From: Prorocentrum cordatum
Lineage: Eukaryota; Sar; Dinophyceae; Prorocentrales; Prorocentraceae
Length of the DNA stretch: 64,000 bases
Reading direction: 5' to 3'
Assembly (NCBI GenBank): GCA_963575745.1
Contig: CAUYUJ010008113.1
Location: forward strand, 1,210,021-1,274,020
The notes under the pieces are model-generated. The model made no database searches. It had not been told where the DNA came from and saw only the letters and a list, made by a program, of their open reading frames with translations. The number at the start of each line of letters is the position of its first letter. Positions within the stretch are counted from its first letter, which is position 1. Below, piece by piece: positions 44,745-53,480 of the stretch. The translations under genes were made by a program, and so were the position numbers.

Positions 44745-44849
44745 TCCTGCCCAGCTCGGCGCCACGAACGTGGAAGGAAATGAGTTCGTGAAAGAAGACA
44801 GGTAGGTTGTATAGAGTATGCTATTGAGCCTTGAGCTATTGAGCCTTGA

Positions 44850-44859
44850 GCCCTTCCAC
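44850..44859. repeat. Target-site duplication of the younger LINE (5' side)
   Basis: GCCCTTCCAC, identical to 38454-38463. Confidence 0.92.
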
Positions 44860-45209
44860 GCCGCTCCGATCTCCTTCACGAGCTGGATCGTCGCCTCCTC
44901 GAACTGCCGCCCCCGCAATAGGCGAAGCCGCCTCGGGCAGAGCGCCAGCTGCAAGGCCGCCTCGGCACTGGCACCACCGCGCCCCAGTTCGCCCCGACGT
45001 GCCCGAAGGAGGCGGCTGCGTTCCAGTACCAGCTCGAGCCTCTCGGGCTCCTGCGTCGTCTTGCGGTCGAAGTGGCGGGAGGCCGTCTCGCGCACGATCG
45101 TGATCCACAGCTCCCAGGCCGCGTCAGGTGACGGTGCGTGAAGGAGCGCGTCGTAAAAGTCGCCCGGTTCCTGGAACTGCAGCTCGAGGTCACCCATGAA
45201 ACTCTCCAC
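44850..45209 (-). pseudogene. Decayed older LINE: linker between endonuclease and RT
   Basis: Reads FMGDLELQFQEPGDFYDAL and WELWITIVRETASRHFDRK up to KEIGAAWKG, where the younger LINE interrupts it. It is in the same frame as the endonuclease ORF upstream, separated only by a TAA at 45221-45219. Confidence 0.75.
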
Positions 45210-45218
45210 CCCAACGCC

Positions 45219-46196
45219 TTACTTCAGCGCCGCCGCGAGCTTGTCAAAGTCCCAACGTACGGGCGGCGACTGCTGCGGGCTGAAGCTGAAGCCGTAGTCC
45301 ATCTGCAGCAAGATCGGCACATGGTCCTGTAGGCCCTGCTGCAGATTCAACTTAAGGCGCAAGTTCTTCTTACGGAGCGCGAGACACGTGCTCACGTGCG
45401 CCATCTGCCAGTCGTAAACCGCCACGAAGTCGTTGCAGCGAGATCCTCTATACCCGAAGTAAGTGGCGCCCACATTGTAGAACGTCGAGGCAACCGTCAC
45501 CGCGTGCCTCTCGAAGATTTCCAGCAACTGGTCCGCGGCAAACCTCTGGAGATCCTGCGCGAACGGGCCCAGCGCGGGGGCGGACACGCGCACTTGCTGG
45601 CCTTTGACCTGGCGCACCCCGAACGAGTCATTCAGGTCGAAGCCCATCAGCAGCGACGAGCGCCTGCACGTCCATGTCAGTGTGCGCTCCAGCCACTGGC
45701 ACATCTCGTTGACCGTGGCACGATACCTCGCCTGAAGACTCGTCCACGAAGCAACCATCTCTCGTCCTTGTCTTCGCGCCGACGGGCGGGGTGGAAAGTA
45801 CAAGATCGGAAAAAATAGCAAAGCGTCCCGACCGCAGTCGAAACACCGCCACCCTGCCGTGAAGGGATACTGGTATCGTCGGCACGTCGTACACGTCACG
45901 TTTCTTGAATATTCGCTTACGTAAGAGCAAAGAGACTCCACATGCTTTTGTACATGCACGCCTGGGACGTAGCCGCATCTGGTCACGAAATGGCAACGCA
46001 AGTCTGAAAACACAGGAAGTCTGTCATCTGCCGTTCGCTCCCCCGTGCTCGTAACCGCCACAATGTCAGTATATCTGAACTCCTCCGAGATGTCACCGTA
46101 TCTCTCAAAGTCCCCGTGCTGGCAGTTCCACGCGACGTATGTAAACGTATCACGGCAGGCTGCCACCGCGCACACGAGAGGCACAAGACACATCAA
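45219..46196 (-). pseudogene. Decayed older LINE: endonuclease/exonuclease/phosphatase domain
   Basis: A 325-codon frame with EEP-type landmarks: FTYVAWNCQHGD (N-terminal strand), LLMGFDLND (the usual GDLN/GDFN box), STFYNV and SRCNDFVAVYD (SRxD box), and QDHVPILLQMD (SDH box, with Q for S). It ends in TAA, after which the linker continues in frame. It belongs to a LINE class different from the younger insertion, whose own endonuclease differs in sequence. The 5' end of the element was not located; sequence before 46200 is G-rich. Confidence 0.75.
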
Positions 46197-46766
46197 ACAT
46201 CTCGCGCGGGGGAGCCTGGGGGGGGGGCGGACTGTGGCGGAGGGCCGTTCCGCACGGTGACCTACGCCTGCCCTGCTGCACGAAACTCCTGGGCGCGCGA
46301 GAGGCTAGGAGGAGGAGGAGGAGGAGGAGGAAAAGGAGGCCAGAAGGTGGGCCGATCGGAGAGGCAGGGGAGGCGTCGGTGTCGAAGCGCACTCCCCACG
46401 CCCTTGTCGCCTTGACGAAAGCGGGCCCGCCACCTCTTCGAACCCCGACGCCCGCCGACGTGGTTGCTCCGGCCCGCGGCCCCAGGAGATCCCCGCGGCT
46501 TGCCCCCGGGGTGGTTTCATAGCCCCGCCCCGGTGCCCGACCACGGGCCCCGAAGGTCAAGGCCGACCCAGACATCCGTCGACACGAGCTTTCGATCCGC
46601 GGCCCCAGAGGTCCCGATCCCTTCCCCATGGTGTGCTGTTCCGTTCCGGACCCATTTCTGATGGCCCCTGGGCCCGATAAATGGCCCCGGAGGCCCCGCC
46701 CCGGTTGGCCAAGAAGCGAACGACGCCACCCCCACCTGCGGCCCTCCATGCTGCGCCGCGGCCATC
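46197..46766. other. Intron 2 sequence, no gene seen
   Basis: GC-rich, with a (GGA)n at 46308-46338. I see nothing supported. Confidence 0.45.
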
Positions 46767-46870
46767 GGGGGCCCTGGCGTACACCAAGCAACAACTCGCG
46801 CCAAATCTCCTGGAGACCGGGGGCCCTGGCGTACACCAAGCAACAACTCGCGCCAAATCTCCTGGAGACC
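46767..46870 (+). repeat. Perfect 52-bp tandem duplication
   Basis: 46767-46818 equals 46819-46870 base for base (it contains CTGGCGTACACCAAGC and CTCCTGGAGACC). The lack of divergence implies a recent duplication or gene conversion. Confidence 0.97.
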
Positions 46871-47189
46871 GTGTTTTTTGAATCGGCGATAACCCGGGTT
46901 ATCCCGGAGGGGGAGAGACTGCCGGCCGATAACCTAACCCTCGCGCTGTGGGCAGCCCTGCATATGCCCGCGCCCCCCCTCCCGCGGACCTGCACAACCA
47001 GCGAGGTTAAGTTATCCTGGGAGGGGGGGAGTGGGGGCAAGCCCGATAACCCGGCGTATCTTTGGGCTTTCGGCGTTTCCTCGTCGGTTTCTGGCGCCCT
47101 TTGTGATGTTCGTCGGCTCTTCATGGTTTCGCAACGTCAGATTCCAGCAGAGTTTTCGCGCGCGCTCTTGCGAATGCTTCAACAAAACC
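46871..47189 (+). other. GATAACC-rich sequence with a kinase-tail-like reading
   Basis: Contains the 16-bp palindrome GATAACCCGGGTTATC (46888-46903) and further GATAACC/GGTTATC words. The plus-strand frame at about 47060-47210 reads LWAFGVSSS, IPAEFSRALLRMLQQN and GDRPTLKK. This resembles the end of a protein-kinase domain (subdomains IX-XI). It ends at a TAG (47232) and part of it lies in a tandem repeat, so it is at best a decayed fragment. Confidence 0.35.
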
Positions 47190-47352
47190 CGGGTGATCGC
47201 CCGACCCTAAAAAAGAACAGCCTCCTGGTATAGCCCCGTGGGGCCCTGGAGGTTAGGCTATCCTGGGAGGGGGGGAGGGGAGGCAAGCCCGATAACCCGG
47301 GTGATCGCCCGACCCTTAAAAAGAGCAGTCTCCTGGTGTGGCCCCGTGGGGG
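47190..47352 (+). repeat. About 107-bp tandem repeat
   Basis: The block with CCGGGTGATCGCCCGACC, then CAGCCTCCTGG or CAGTCTCCTGG, then CCCCGTGGGG, occurs at 47190-47244 and 47297-47351 with small differences. Confidence 0.85.
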
Positions 47353-48068
47353 TCGGTGTCGTCTGTTTCCTGGACGAGGAGGAGGAGGAGGAGGACGAGG
47401 AGGAGGAGGAGGAGGAGGAGGACGAGGAGGAGGAGGAGGACGAGGAGGGGGAGGGGAGGAGGGAGGGAGGAGGAGGAGGAGGAGGAGGAGGAGGAGGTGT
47501 CGTCTGCTTCCTGGTCGGGGGGGGGCGCGGGAGGGGCGGCGGGCCTCTCGGCCCGAGGCCCCTGCGCGCCGCGGCGGCCCCCGCGGGGAGGCGCACCTCC
47601 CGGGGGCCCCCGGGGGCGGCGCGCCTGGCTCCTCGGCCCGGCGGGCGGCCTCCCTCCCCAGAGATCCGCGGATCTGTTTTTCCGAGCCGGCGGGTCGAGA
47701 GGGCTCGAGAGGCGAGCCTCGCCTCGGGCCTGCTGCGGACCAGTGCCGTGCGCACTTCCTGGATGGAGAGCCGGCGGGTGCTCCTGGACTTCGGCCCGAG
47801 GCCCCCGCGCGCTCTCTGGCTCGAGCAGGGACCGACCGTCCCGGCATTCCCGTAGGCCTGCCCCGACATGCTCTTAGACCCCAGACGTGTTCTGAGAGCC
47901 ACATCGCTGTTCTTAGAGCATAAGACCGATGTGTTAAAACAAGACAGCCCGAGCCAGAAGTGTTCCAAGAACACTTCGTGCAGATCACAGAAGGGTATTA
48001 GAACATTGTGCTTGGCAGGACTACAGGCTAGCCAGGACGCTTCGCCACTGCCTGACTGGCAGGGTCTC
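47353..48068. other. (GGA)n tract and intron 2 start
   Basis: (GGA)n at 47378-47500, then GC-rich sequence. Intron 2 begins GAGACC on the minus strand at 48068. Open frames here are compositional. Confidence 0.55.
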
Positions 48069-48182
48069 CTGCACGGCGTGGCGCGCGTCCGCGGGCATGC
48101 CCAGGCTCAGCGGGAGCACCGCCAGCAGCATCTCGCGGCAGCCGTCGGGCAGCCCGGCGATCTCGAGGGCCTGCGCCACAGC
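48069..48182 (-). CDS. Host coiled-coil gene, exon 2
   Basis: A 114-nt exon (38 codons) beginning AVAQALEIAGLPDGCREML, continuing AVLPLSLGMPA and ending DARHAVQ. It has ordinary, non-repetitive composition with a helical pattern. It joins exon 1 (ending EEQLQ) and exon 3 (beginning DRVADM) in phase 0. The acceptor is CCCCAG|GCTGTG and the donor GTGCAG|GAGACC. An alternative acceptor GCGAG|GAAGGA would add 12 in-frame codons, but the CAGGC repeat shared with the exon 1 donor favours this one. Confidence 0.78.
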
Positions 48183-48391
48183 CTGGGGCCCGGAGAGCCG
48201 AGGACATGCTATTCCTTCCTCGCCGGCGGCCTTCCTGGCCTCGGGGGCCCGTCCTCGGGCCCGGGGGCCATGGACAGTGGAGCTGGGACGAAACCCCGCC
48301 CCCTTGGGGAGGGGTCGGGAGCTCTCTGGGGCCGCGGAGTGAAGAGATCACATCGGCGAGTGTCTGGGGGCGTGCCCACTCCTTCCCCACC

Positions 48392-48590
48392 TCCTCCTTC
48401 TCCTCCTCCTCCTCCTCGTCGTCCTCTTCCTCGTCCTCGTCCTCCTCCTCCTCCTCCTCCTCCTCCTCCTCCTCCTCCTCCCCCTCCTCCCCCTCCTCCT
48501 CCCCCTCCTCCTCCTCCTCCCCTCCTCCTCCTCCCTCCTCCTCCTCCTCCTCCTCCTCCTCCTCCTCCTCCTCCTCCTCCTGGCGTGCCC
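48392..48590. repeat. (TCC)n tract
   Basis: Interrupted TCC/CTC repeat about 210 nt upstream of the exon 2 acceptor, (GGA)n in the transcript. Confidence 0.95.
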
Positions 48591-48748
48591 GTCCCCAGGC
48601 CTCCGGCCTGTCGACACCAAGGGAAAGCCACGGCGGGGGTCTCTCGTCGGGCCTCGGCCCCCGGGCCCCTTTCGCCGGGCCCCTCGCGGGGCCCCAGGGC
48701 AGTCGAAGCACGGCTCGGGACGCAAAAGCCGGCCCCGGGGACAAGGTC

Positions 48749-48912
48749 TAAGTCGGGCGTGTCCCCCTTACAGGGAGCTTTTGGGCGAGAGATAAAAAAA
48801 TATAACAAACAAAATTGCCCCCTAATGCTCAAACATAGTCCAAAAATCGTCCCCAGACTATTTTCTGACTCCTTTTGAATATTCCCCCAGTAGAGGGACA
48901 CGCCCGACTTAA
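48749..48912. mobile_element. MITE copy 2 with 9-bp target-site duplication
   Basis: 164 bp with ends TAAGTCGGGCGTG and CACGCCCGACTTAA. Flanked by GACAAGGTC at 48740-48748 and 48913-48921. A 9-bp duplication suggests a Mutator-like transposase in trans; hAT elements usually give 8 bp. It shares termini and interior words with copy 1 (25618-25775). Confidence 0.92.
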
Positions 48913-49079
48913 GACAAGGTCGGGACTTCTGGGGTAGGCTAAAGACCATCGGGTGCCTGGGTCATTGCTTGGGCCGTAGCGCTTTTCCGGCTCATTCGTG
49001 ACGGGCCTCTTCGTCACATCCCGCCTTCACTCTCAGCGTGGGTGCGATGTTTCCCCCCTGCTGGGATTGACCGCCTCAC

Positions 49080-49639
49080 CCGCCCTGGGATCTGAACGGG
49101 GGGCGCAACCAGTGAGTCCAAGATTGGCCCAGACGCATCCGAGGGGACCCCAGACAATCATTCAAAGATGACATGATAGCCCGAATTGACCAAGACGGTT
49201 TCTCAAGGGCTACTAGAGACTTCAAGCAGGCCCCGAGATGGCGCTGATGTCTCCCAAGCCACCCAAAGATGCCTCGGCGAGGCCAAACCATAAAATTCGA
49301 AGAATGAGATTCGCCTTCTCGCCTTTTCGGTTTCCATTGGCCGTTGCGCCCTCAGGGTGGCCCCGAGATAACTCGAGAGATCCCCAAGACAGGCACCAAG
49401 TGCCCAAGAGGGTCGCAAGGGAGTCACAAGAAGGCCGCAAAGGGGCCTTTGCCGGGCTCCACAAGGAGTTTGCTACATGAGTGCTCTCCTTTCTTGGTCA
49501 GTACCCTTCGGCATGGCCCCAAGAGAGGCCCAAGTGAGCCACAGAGTACTCCCAGGGACCCCCGGAGGACCCAATGTGGCCCAAGGCGCAGGTTTCCACC
49601 AGGCCCCTAGTTGGCCATTGGGAGGGAAGCTGCTTGGGC
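49080..49639 (+). repeat. Composite-repeat fragment
   Basis: A core-like ATTCGCCTTCTCGCC and TTTTCGGTTTCC at 49307-49333, flanked by CAAGAGGG/CCCCGAGA units. More diverged than the other copies. Confidence 0.55.
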
Positions 49640-49980
49640 CGATCCCTGCCACGATGTGACTGATCCCCCCTTGTGCTTCATCAGAGCTGCTGAACCAGCC
49701 CTCTCCCGACAACTCGCCTCTGTGTCCTACGTCACCTAAGGCGATGCGCGACCACGATGTGACTGATCCCCCCATGGTGCTTCATCGGTGCTCCTGAGCC
49801 AGCCTTCTCCCGACAACTCGCCTTCTTGTGTCCTACGTAACCAGACGCGGTGCGCGACCACGATGTGACCAATCCCCCCATGGTGCTTCATCAGCGCTCC
49901 AGAGCCAGCCTTCTCTCGACAACTCGCCTTCTTGTGTCCTACGTCACCCAGCGCGGTGCGCCATGAGCGCTTACCTTCGC
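49640..49980 (+). repeat. About 104-bp tandem repeat, three units
   Basis: GATGTGACTGATCCCCCC recurs at 49653, 49756 and 49862, with shared GAGCCAGCC(T/C)TCTC and GACAACTCGCCT words. Confidence 0.92.
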
Positions 49981-50111
49981 CTCGTCGTGTCCCCGTGCTG
50001 CCCCCCTTGGAGAACGGCAGCCGCTCGGGCCCAGACCTCGATGCGCGAAGCGCGACTCTCTTCGCGCCCACGCGGGTGACCTGGTTCTCACGACAGTTGG
50101 CGGCGCGCACA

Positions 50112-50228
50112 GAGGGGGGAAGGCTTCTTAGAAGGAGGCTGCTTGTTAGAAGGCGCCAGCCTTACATCTGCAGACAAGGCCCGCGCCTTCTAAGAAGCAG
50201 GGCTGCTGCTAAGAAGCCTTCCCCCCTC
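50112..50228. repeat. 117-bp imperfect foldback
   Basis: The outer arms GAGGGGGGAAGGCTTCTTAG and its complement lie at 50112-50131 and 50208-50228. A second inner pair (AGAAGGCGC / GCGCCTTCT) sits within. It lies in intron 1, so it could fold in the pre-mRNA. Confidence 0.8.
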
Positions 50229-50339
50229 ACCCTACCCCCCTCTGGTCGTGGTCGAGACAGCTCGACTCCGAGTCGTCTCTGGATGGGCTGGCTTGGATTC
50301 GCGAAAACATCAAGGCGTGCTGCCACGGCAGTCTGGCGC

Positions 50340-50441
50340 CTGCAGCTGCTCCTCCTGCGGCGTCGGCTTCGACGCCTTGCCCGCGCGGCCAGCCGCGGCC
50401 GGGGTGGAGGTGGCGCGCTTGCTGCCCTTCTTCGGCGCCAT
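50340..50441 (-). CDS. Host coiled-coil gene, exon 1 (start codon)
   Basis: First exon of the large minus-strand gene. ATG at 50441; 34 codons beginning MAPKKGSKRATSTPAAAG and ending PTPQEEQLQ. The Lys/Ala/Pro-rich start leads into the helical exon 2 (AVAQALEIAG). The donor CTGCAG|GCGCCA shares CAGGC with the exon 2 acceptor. Over the eight exons the product is at least 253 residues of mostly helical Ala/Glu/Lys/Gln-rich sequence, without a signal peptide or membrane segment, so probably cytosolic or cytoskeletal. I recognise a general resemblance to conserved coiled-coil proteins of unknown function in dinoflagellates, from memory only, and give no function. Promoter elements are not recognisable. 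Dinoflagellate mRNAs receive a trans-spliced leader; CTCCGCAG upstream is a possible acceptor. Confidence 0.75.
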
Positions 50442-51039
50442 GCTCGAAGGCTCGCAGTGCTGGTTCGATGCTCGAGTCGCCTCCCAAACAGCTGCGGAGC
50501 AGTTGCTTCCCTTGTTCTCGCCTGGCGTCCCCCCCTCACTTCCGTCGCTGCCCCCGCTACCCGATTATCCCCTCCCCCTCGCTCCCACACCAACATTCGC
50601 GACCTGGAGATATCTGATCACTGCCACCTCTCCAGATCAAATCGCCCATCATCCCCGCATATGTACCATGCTCGCGCCGCTGCTGGTAGGAGCCGCCTGT
50701 ACTTCTGCTCATGTTAGCAAGGCTGTACGTTTGTCAATAGCTAACCAGACGAGCGAACCCCAATTCAGACTTCTCAAACTGGCCCTACCCATCCCTGAAT
50801 TACCACTACAGGCGCAGTGCAGGGATACAAGCTGATCGCTTGAACAGTACAGCGACCGCTTGAACCATCCCTGCAGGAAAAAACATGTCCTTGTTATTCG
50901 CTATGCAATCCTGCACAATGGATTGCGAGTTTCCCAACCCCGATCCCAAGCTCGGGAGCATTGTTCTCCATATCCTAGATTTGGGGGGTACTGTTATTAG
51001 TGTTACGGTCCCGCCTCCTCACCTCACCATCTCACTCTC
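50442..51039. other. Upstream of host gene; no gene seen
   Basis: Holds the 5' flank of the host gene on the minus strand. There is ordinary sequence with no repeat or coding signal that I can support. Confidence 0.45.
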
Positions 51040-51425
51040 CCGTCCCTGCCTCGCTCATACCAGACGCTCACACTCAGACCACTTCATACTCAGACCCAAT
51101 CACAATCGGACTCGCCCATTCTCAGACTACCCAAACTCCCATACTCACATTCACTCACACACACACACACACACACACACTCACGCACACTCTGATGCAC
51201 GCATACGCAAATTCAACCACAATCAGATCACTCACATTCAGAATCGGTCACGAGCAGACTCCATCAGATTCGGCGCTCTGACTCAGAATAGCAAGTACTC
51301 AGACTCGCTCCCATTCAGAGTCACTCAGACCCATACCCACTCACTCCCACACACAGACATGCAGATTCACGCATACTCAGGCTCACCCATACGCAGAATC
51401 ACTGGGACTCAGTCTCACCTGGAGC
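51040..51425. repeat. ACTCAGACTC-type degenerate repeat with (CA)n, array 1
   Basis: Scattered CACTCAGAC / CTCATACTCAGAC units with a (CA)n at 51158-51180. The same word family recurs at 53560-54030 and 56970-57400. Confidence 0.75.
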
Positions 51426-51429
51426 TCCA

Positions 51430-52480
51430 CGATCATCGCGACGTTACAGACATGGCAGTTGGCCACCCCAAGCAGGGTCGACCAGGGGTGAGTCACAAAC
51501 GCGGTCATGTCCAAATTGTTTGGAAACATCAAGTAAGAATGGCGTCAATGGAGGGATAAGGCGTGTCTCATTTCAGAGACGATTGATCATCGCGATGAAA
51601 GGCACGGCACTGGGGCGCCCCAAAGGCGGGTCGGCCATGGGTGTTTCACTAGCCGGTTCGTGTCAAAATTGTTGAGGCCTCTCGTGTGGCATGGCCGCTT
51701 GTGCAGAGGTAGACGTCTCCCTGCTTCAGAGCCCAACGGCCACCGCAATGTAGCAGGCATGGCGTCTGGATGCCACAAATGGGGGATCGGCCAGGAGTGC
51801 TCTACGAGCCCAGTCGTGCCCAAAGTGTTGGGATCACTCATGTAGAATGGCAACTACCATTTTGTGTTGGGGGGGGCGGCACGTCTCATTTCATAGCCCA
51901 AGGACCACTGCGATGTAGCAGACATGGCGGTCGGGCAACTCAAAAGGGGGGTCGACCAGGGGCGCTTCGCGATTCCATTCGTACCCAAATGGTTGGGAAC
52001 TCTCAAATAGAAAGGCCGCCCGCTTTGGGGGGGATAGACGCCCCACCTTTCATAGCCCAATGGTCACCGCGATGAATCAGGCATGGCACTTGGGCACCCT
52101 AAGAGGTGTCGACCAGAGGTGGGTCACGAACGTGTTCGTGTCCAAAGCGTTGGAACCCCTCGAGGAGAATTACTGGTTTGGGGAGGGTCGACGAGTCTCT
52201 TGTTAGATCCAGAGGACCACCGCGATGAGGCAGGCATGGTATTTGGGCCGCCCGAGGGGGTGTCGACCAAGTGGTGTTCCACAGGCCCGTTCATGCCAGG
52301 ACGCCTCGGGCGAAACGGATGCCTGGCAGAGTAAATGCAAATATCGCTTCAGAGCCCCGTGATCGGCGCGATGCGGCAAGCATGGCATTGGGCCTCCCCA
52401 TGGAAGCCGCCAGGGTGTATGCCACGGGTCCGTGCATGCGTGGCTCGTTGCGCAGTGTTGCTCTCTCGCCCGCAGTACCC
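51430..52480. repeat. About 150-bp dispersed minisatellite, array 2
   Basis: The CACCGCGATG(T)AGCAGGCATGG landmark occurs near 51438, 51595, 51748, 51913, 52072, 52226 and 52371 (steps of 145-165 bp). GTCGACCAGGGG and TTCGTGCCCAAA words recur in each unit. Confidence 0.82.
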
Positions 52481-52915
52481 CTCGAAGTTCAACGGCAGAG
52501 AGCTGCACTCTTCACGCGCCATTGGAGTCCATCAGAGATTCGGCAAGCTCGTTTGCCTCGGGTGCCAAGTTGTGCCCAGAAAGGGGCACACAAGGCAATT
52601 GGAGCCTGCTAGGGCCGTCCTACAGAGCATGGGAAGAGGGCCCTGCCCAGGTTACAGGGAGGCGAGGTTCCTGCTGCTGAGTCCAGGGAGGCAGAGAAGA
52701 TGGCAGCAGAAGAAAAATCCGCCGAGCTGGCGTGTGAGTTTCAAAGAGCCTGAGCTACAGCCTACAGCCTGAGCTTCAGCTCTGCTGGGGGGGGGCCGGG
52801 GGGGCTCTGCCAGGGAAGGGGGGTGTACGGGGGGTAGGGGGGGAGGCGCCTATGCTCCGTTTTCTGGGCGGGGCGGGGACATGTAAAATCCGCCAAATTC
52901 CCACCCAGGGGCCTG
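52481..52915. other. No gene seen
   Basis: Ordinary GC-rich sequence. The word GGCGTGTGAGTTTC at 52729 recurs at 60098. Confidence 0.45.
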
Positions 52916-53480
52916 AGGGCCCAAGATGACTGCCAGATATTTCCCAGACGTCTCAAGATGCACCCAAGATAGCCAAGGATGCCCTCAAAAAAAAACAGAG
53001 AAAGCCCAAAATATTGATGTACTGCATGCTTTCGAGGGATTGGGACGCTCCATTCTTTCTGGCCTTCCGACGGCCCCAGAGGCTGCCAAAATCGCCCCAG
53101 AGACCTCCAAGAACACCTTATGACGGCCCAAGAGGCCCGTGAGACGGCCCCAAGAGGGCCCCAAGACGGCCACATAGGCCCCCAAGACGGCTCAGATAGC
53201 CTCCAAGACGGCCCCGAAGCGCCCCCAGTGCTCCCAGACTGCACAGCGAGGCGCCCAAGACGGCTTCTGACGGCGTCAGACGGGCCAGAAACGCCCTAGG
53301 ACAGCCAAAAAGGCTTCCAAGAAGCCCCCAAGAGGCTCAAAGACCCCCTCAAGAGGCCTCCTCCTACGACGGCCCCAAAGGGCCCCAAGACGGCCCCGTA
53401 GGCCTTCAAGCGAACGCGAGCATCGTCGGGAGCGCCCCGGGTCGGCGGCACTGGCCGGAGGCCACTACAAGAACTGGGGA
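52916..53480 (+). repeat. Composite repeat, copy 7
   Basis: Core at 53008-53080 (TACTGCATGCTTTCGAGGG, TTCCGACGGCCC), with CCAAGAGG/CAAGACGGCC arms to 53400. It ends beside the dispersed GTCGGCGGCACTGGCCGGAG motif (53441-53460). Confidence 0.75.

Larger units (their letters stand above)
38464..44849 (-). mobile_element. Full-length APE-type LINE, nested in an older LINE
   Basis: 6,386 bp bounded by a 10-bp target-site duplication. In element order it has a 5' end with a 15-bp tandem duplication (GGCTCAATAGCTCAA-type, 44821-44849), ORF1, ORF2 with AP-endonuclease and RT, and a 3' UTR. It ends in six copies of a hexamer (GTCCGA on its strand, 38499-38464) instead of poly(A). Short simple-repeat tails are known in several LINE clades. 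Its two ORFs share one frame, interrupted only by a TGA and a TAA. Confidence 0.93.
33863..48068 (-). other. Intron 2 of the host gene (GA-AG, 14.2 kb)
   Basis: It lies between GTGCAG|GAGACC and GCCCAG|GACCGC, which share CAGGA. It carries the nested LINE pair and several tandem repeats. An alternative canonical donor (GCC|GTGCAG) is the only GT option in the gene. It would drop residues V and Q but keep the frame. Confidence 0.6.
48183..50339 (-). other. Intron 1 of the host gene (GC-AG, 2.16 kb)
   Basis: It lies between CTGCAG|GCGCCA and CCCCAG|GCTGTG. It holds a (TCC)n tract, MITE copy 2, a composite-repeat fragment, a 104-bp triple repeat and a 117-bp foldback. Confidence 0.6.

Noticed and set aside
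43680-45209. A single 509-codon protein
   Set aside because: It is a chimera: the first part is the older LINE's linker, then the younger LINE's 5' end, then its ORF1. The target-site duplication at 44850-44859 marks the junction.
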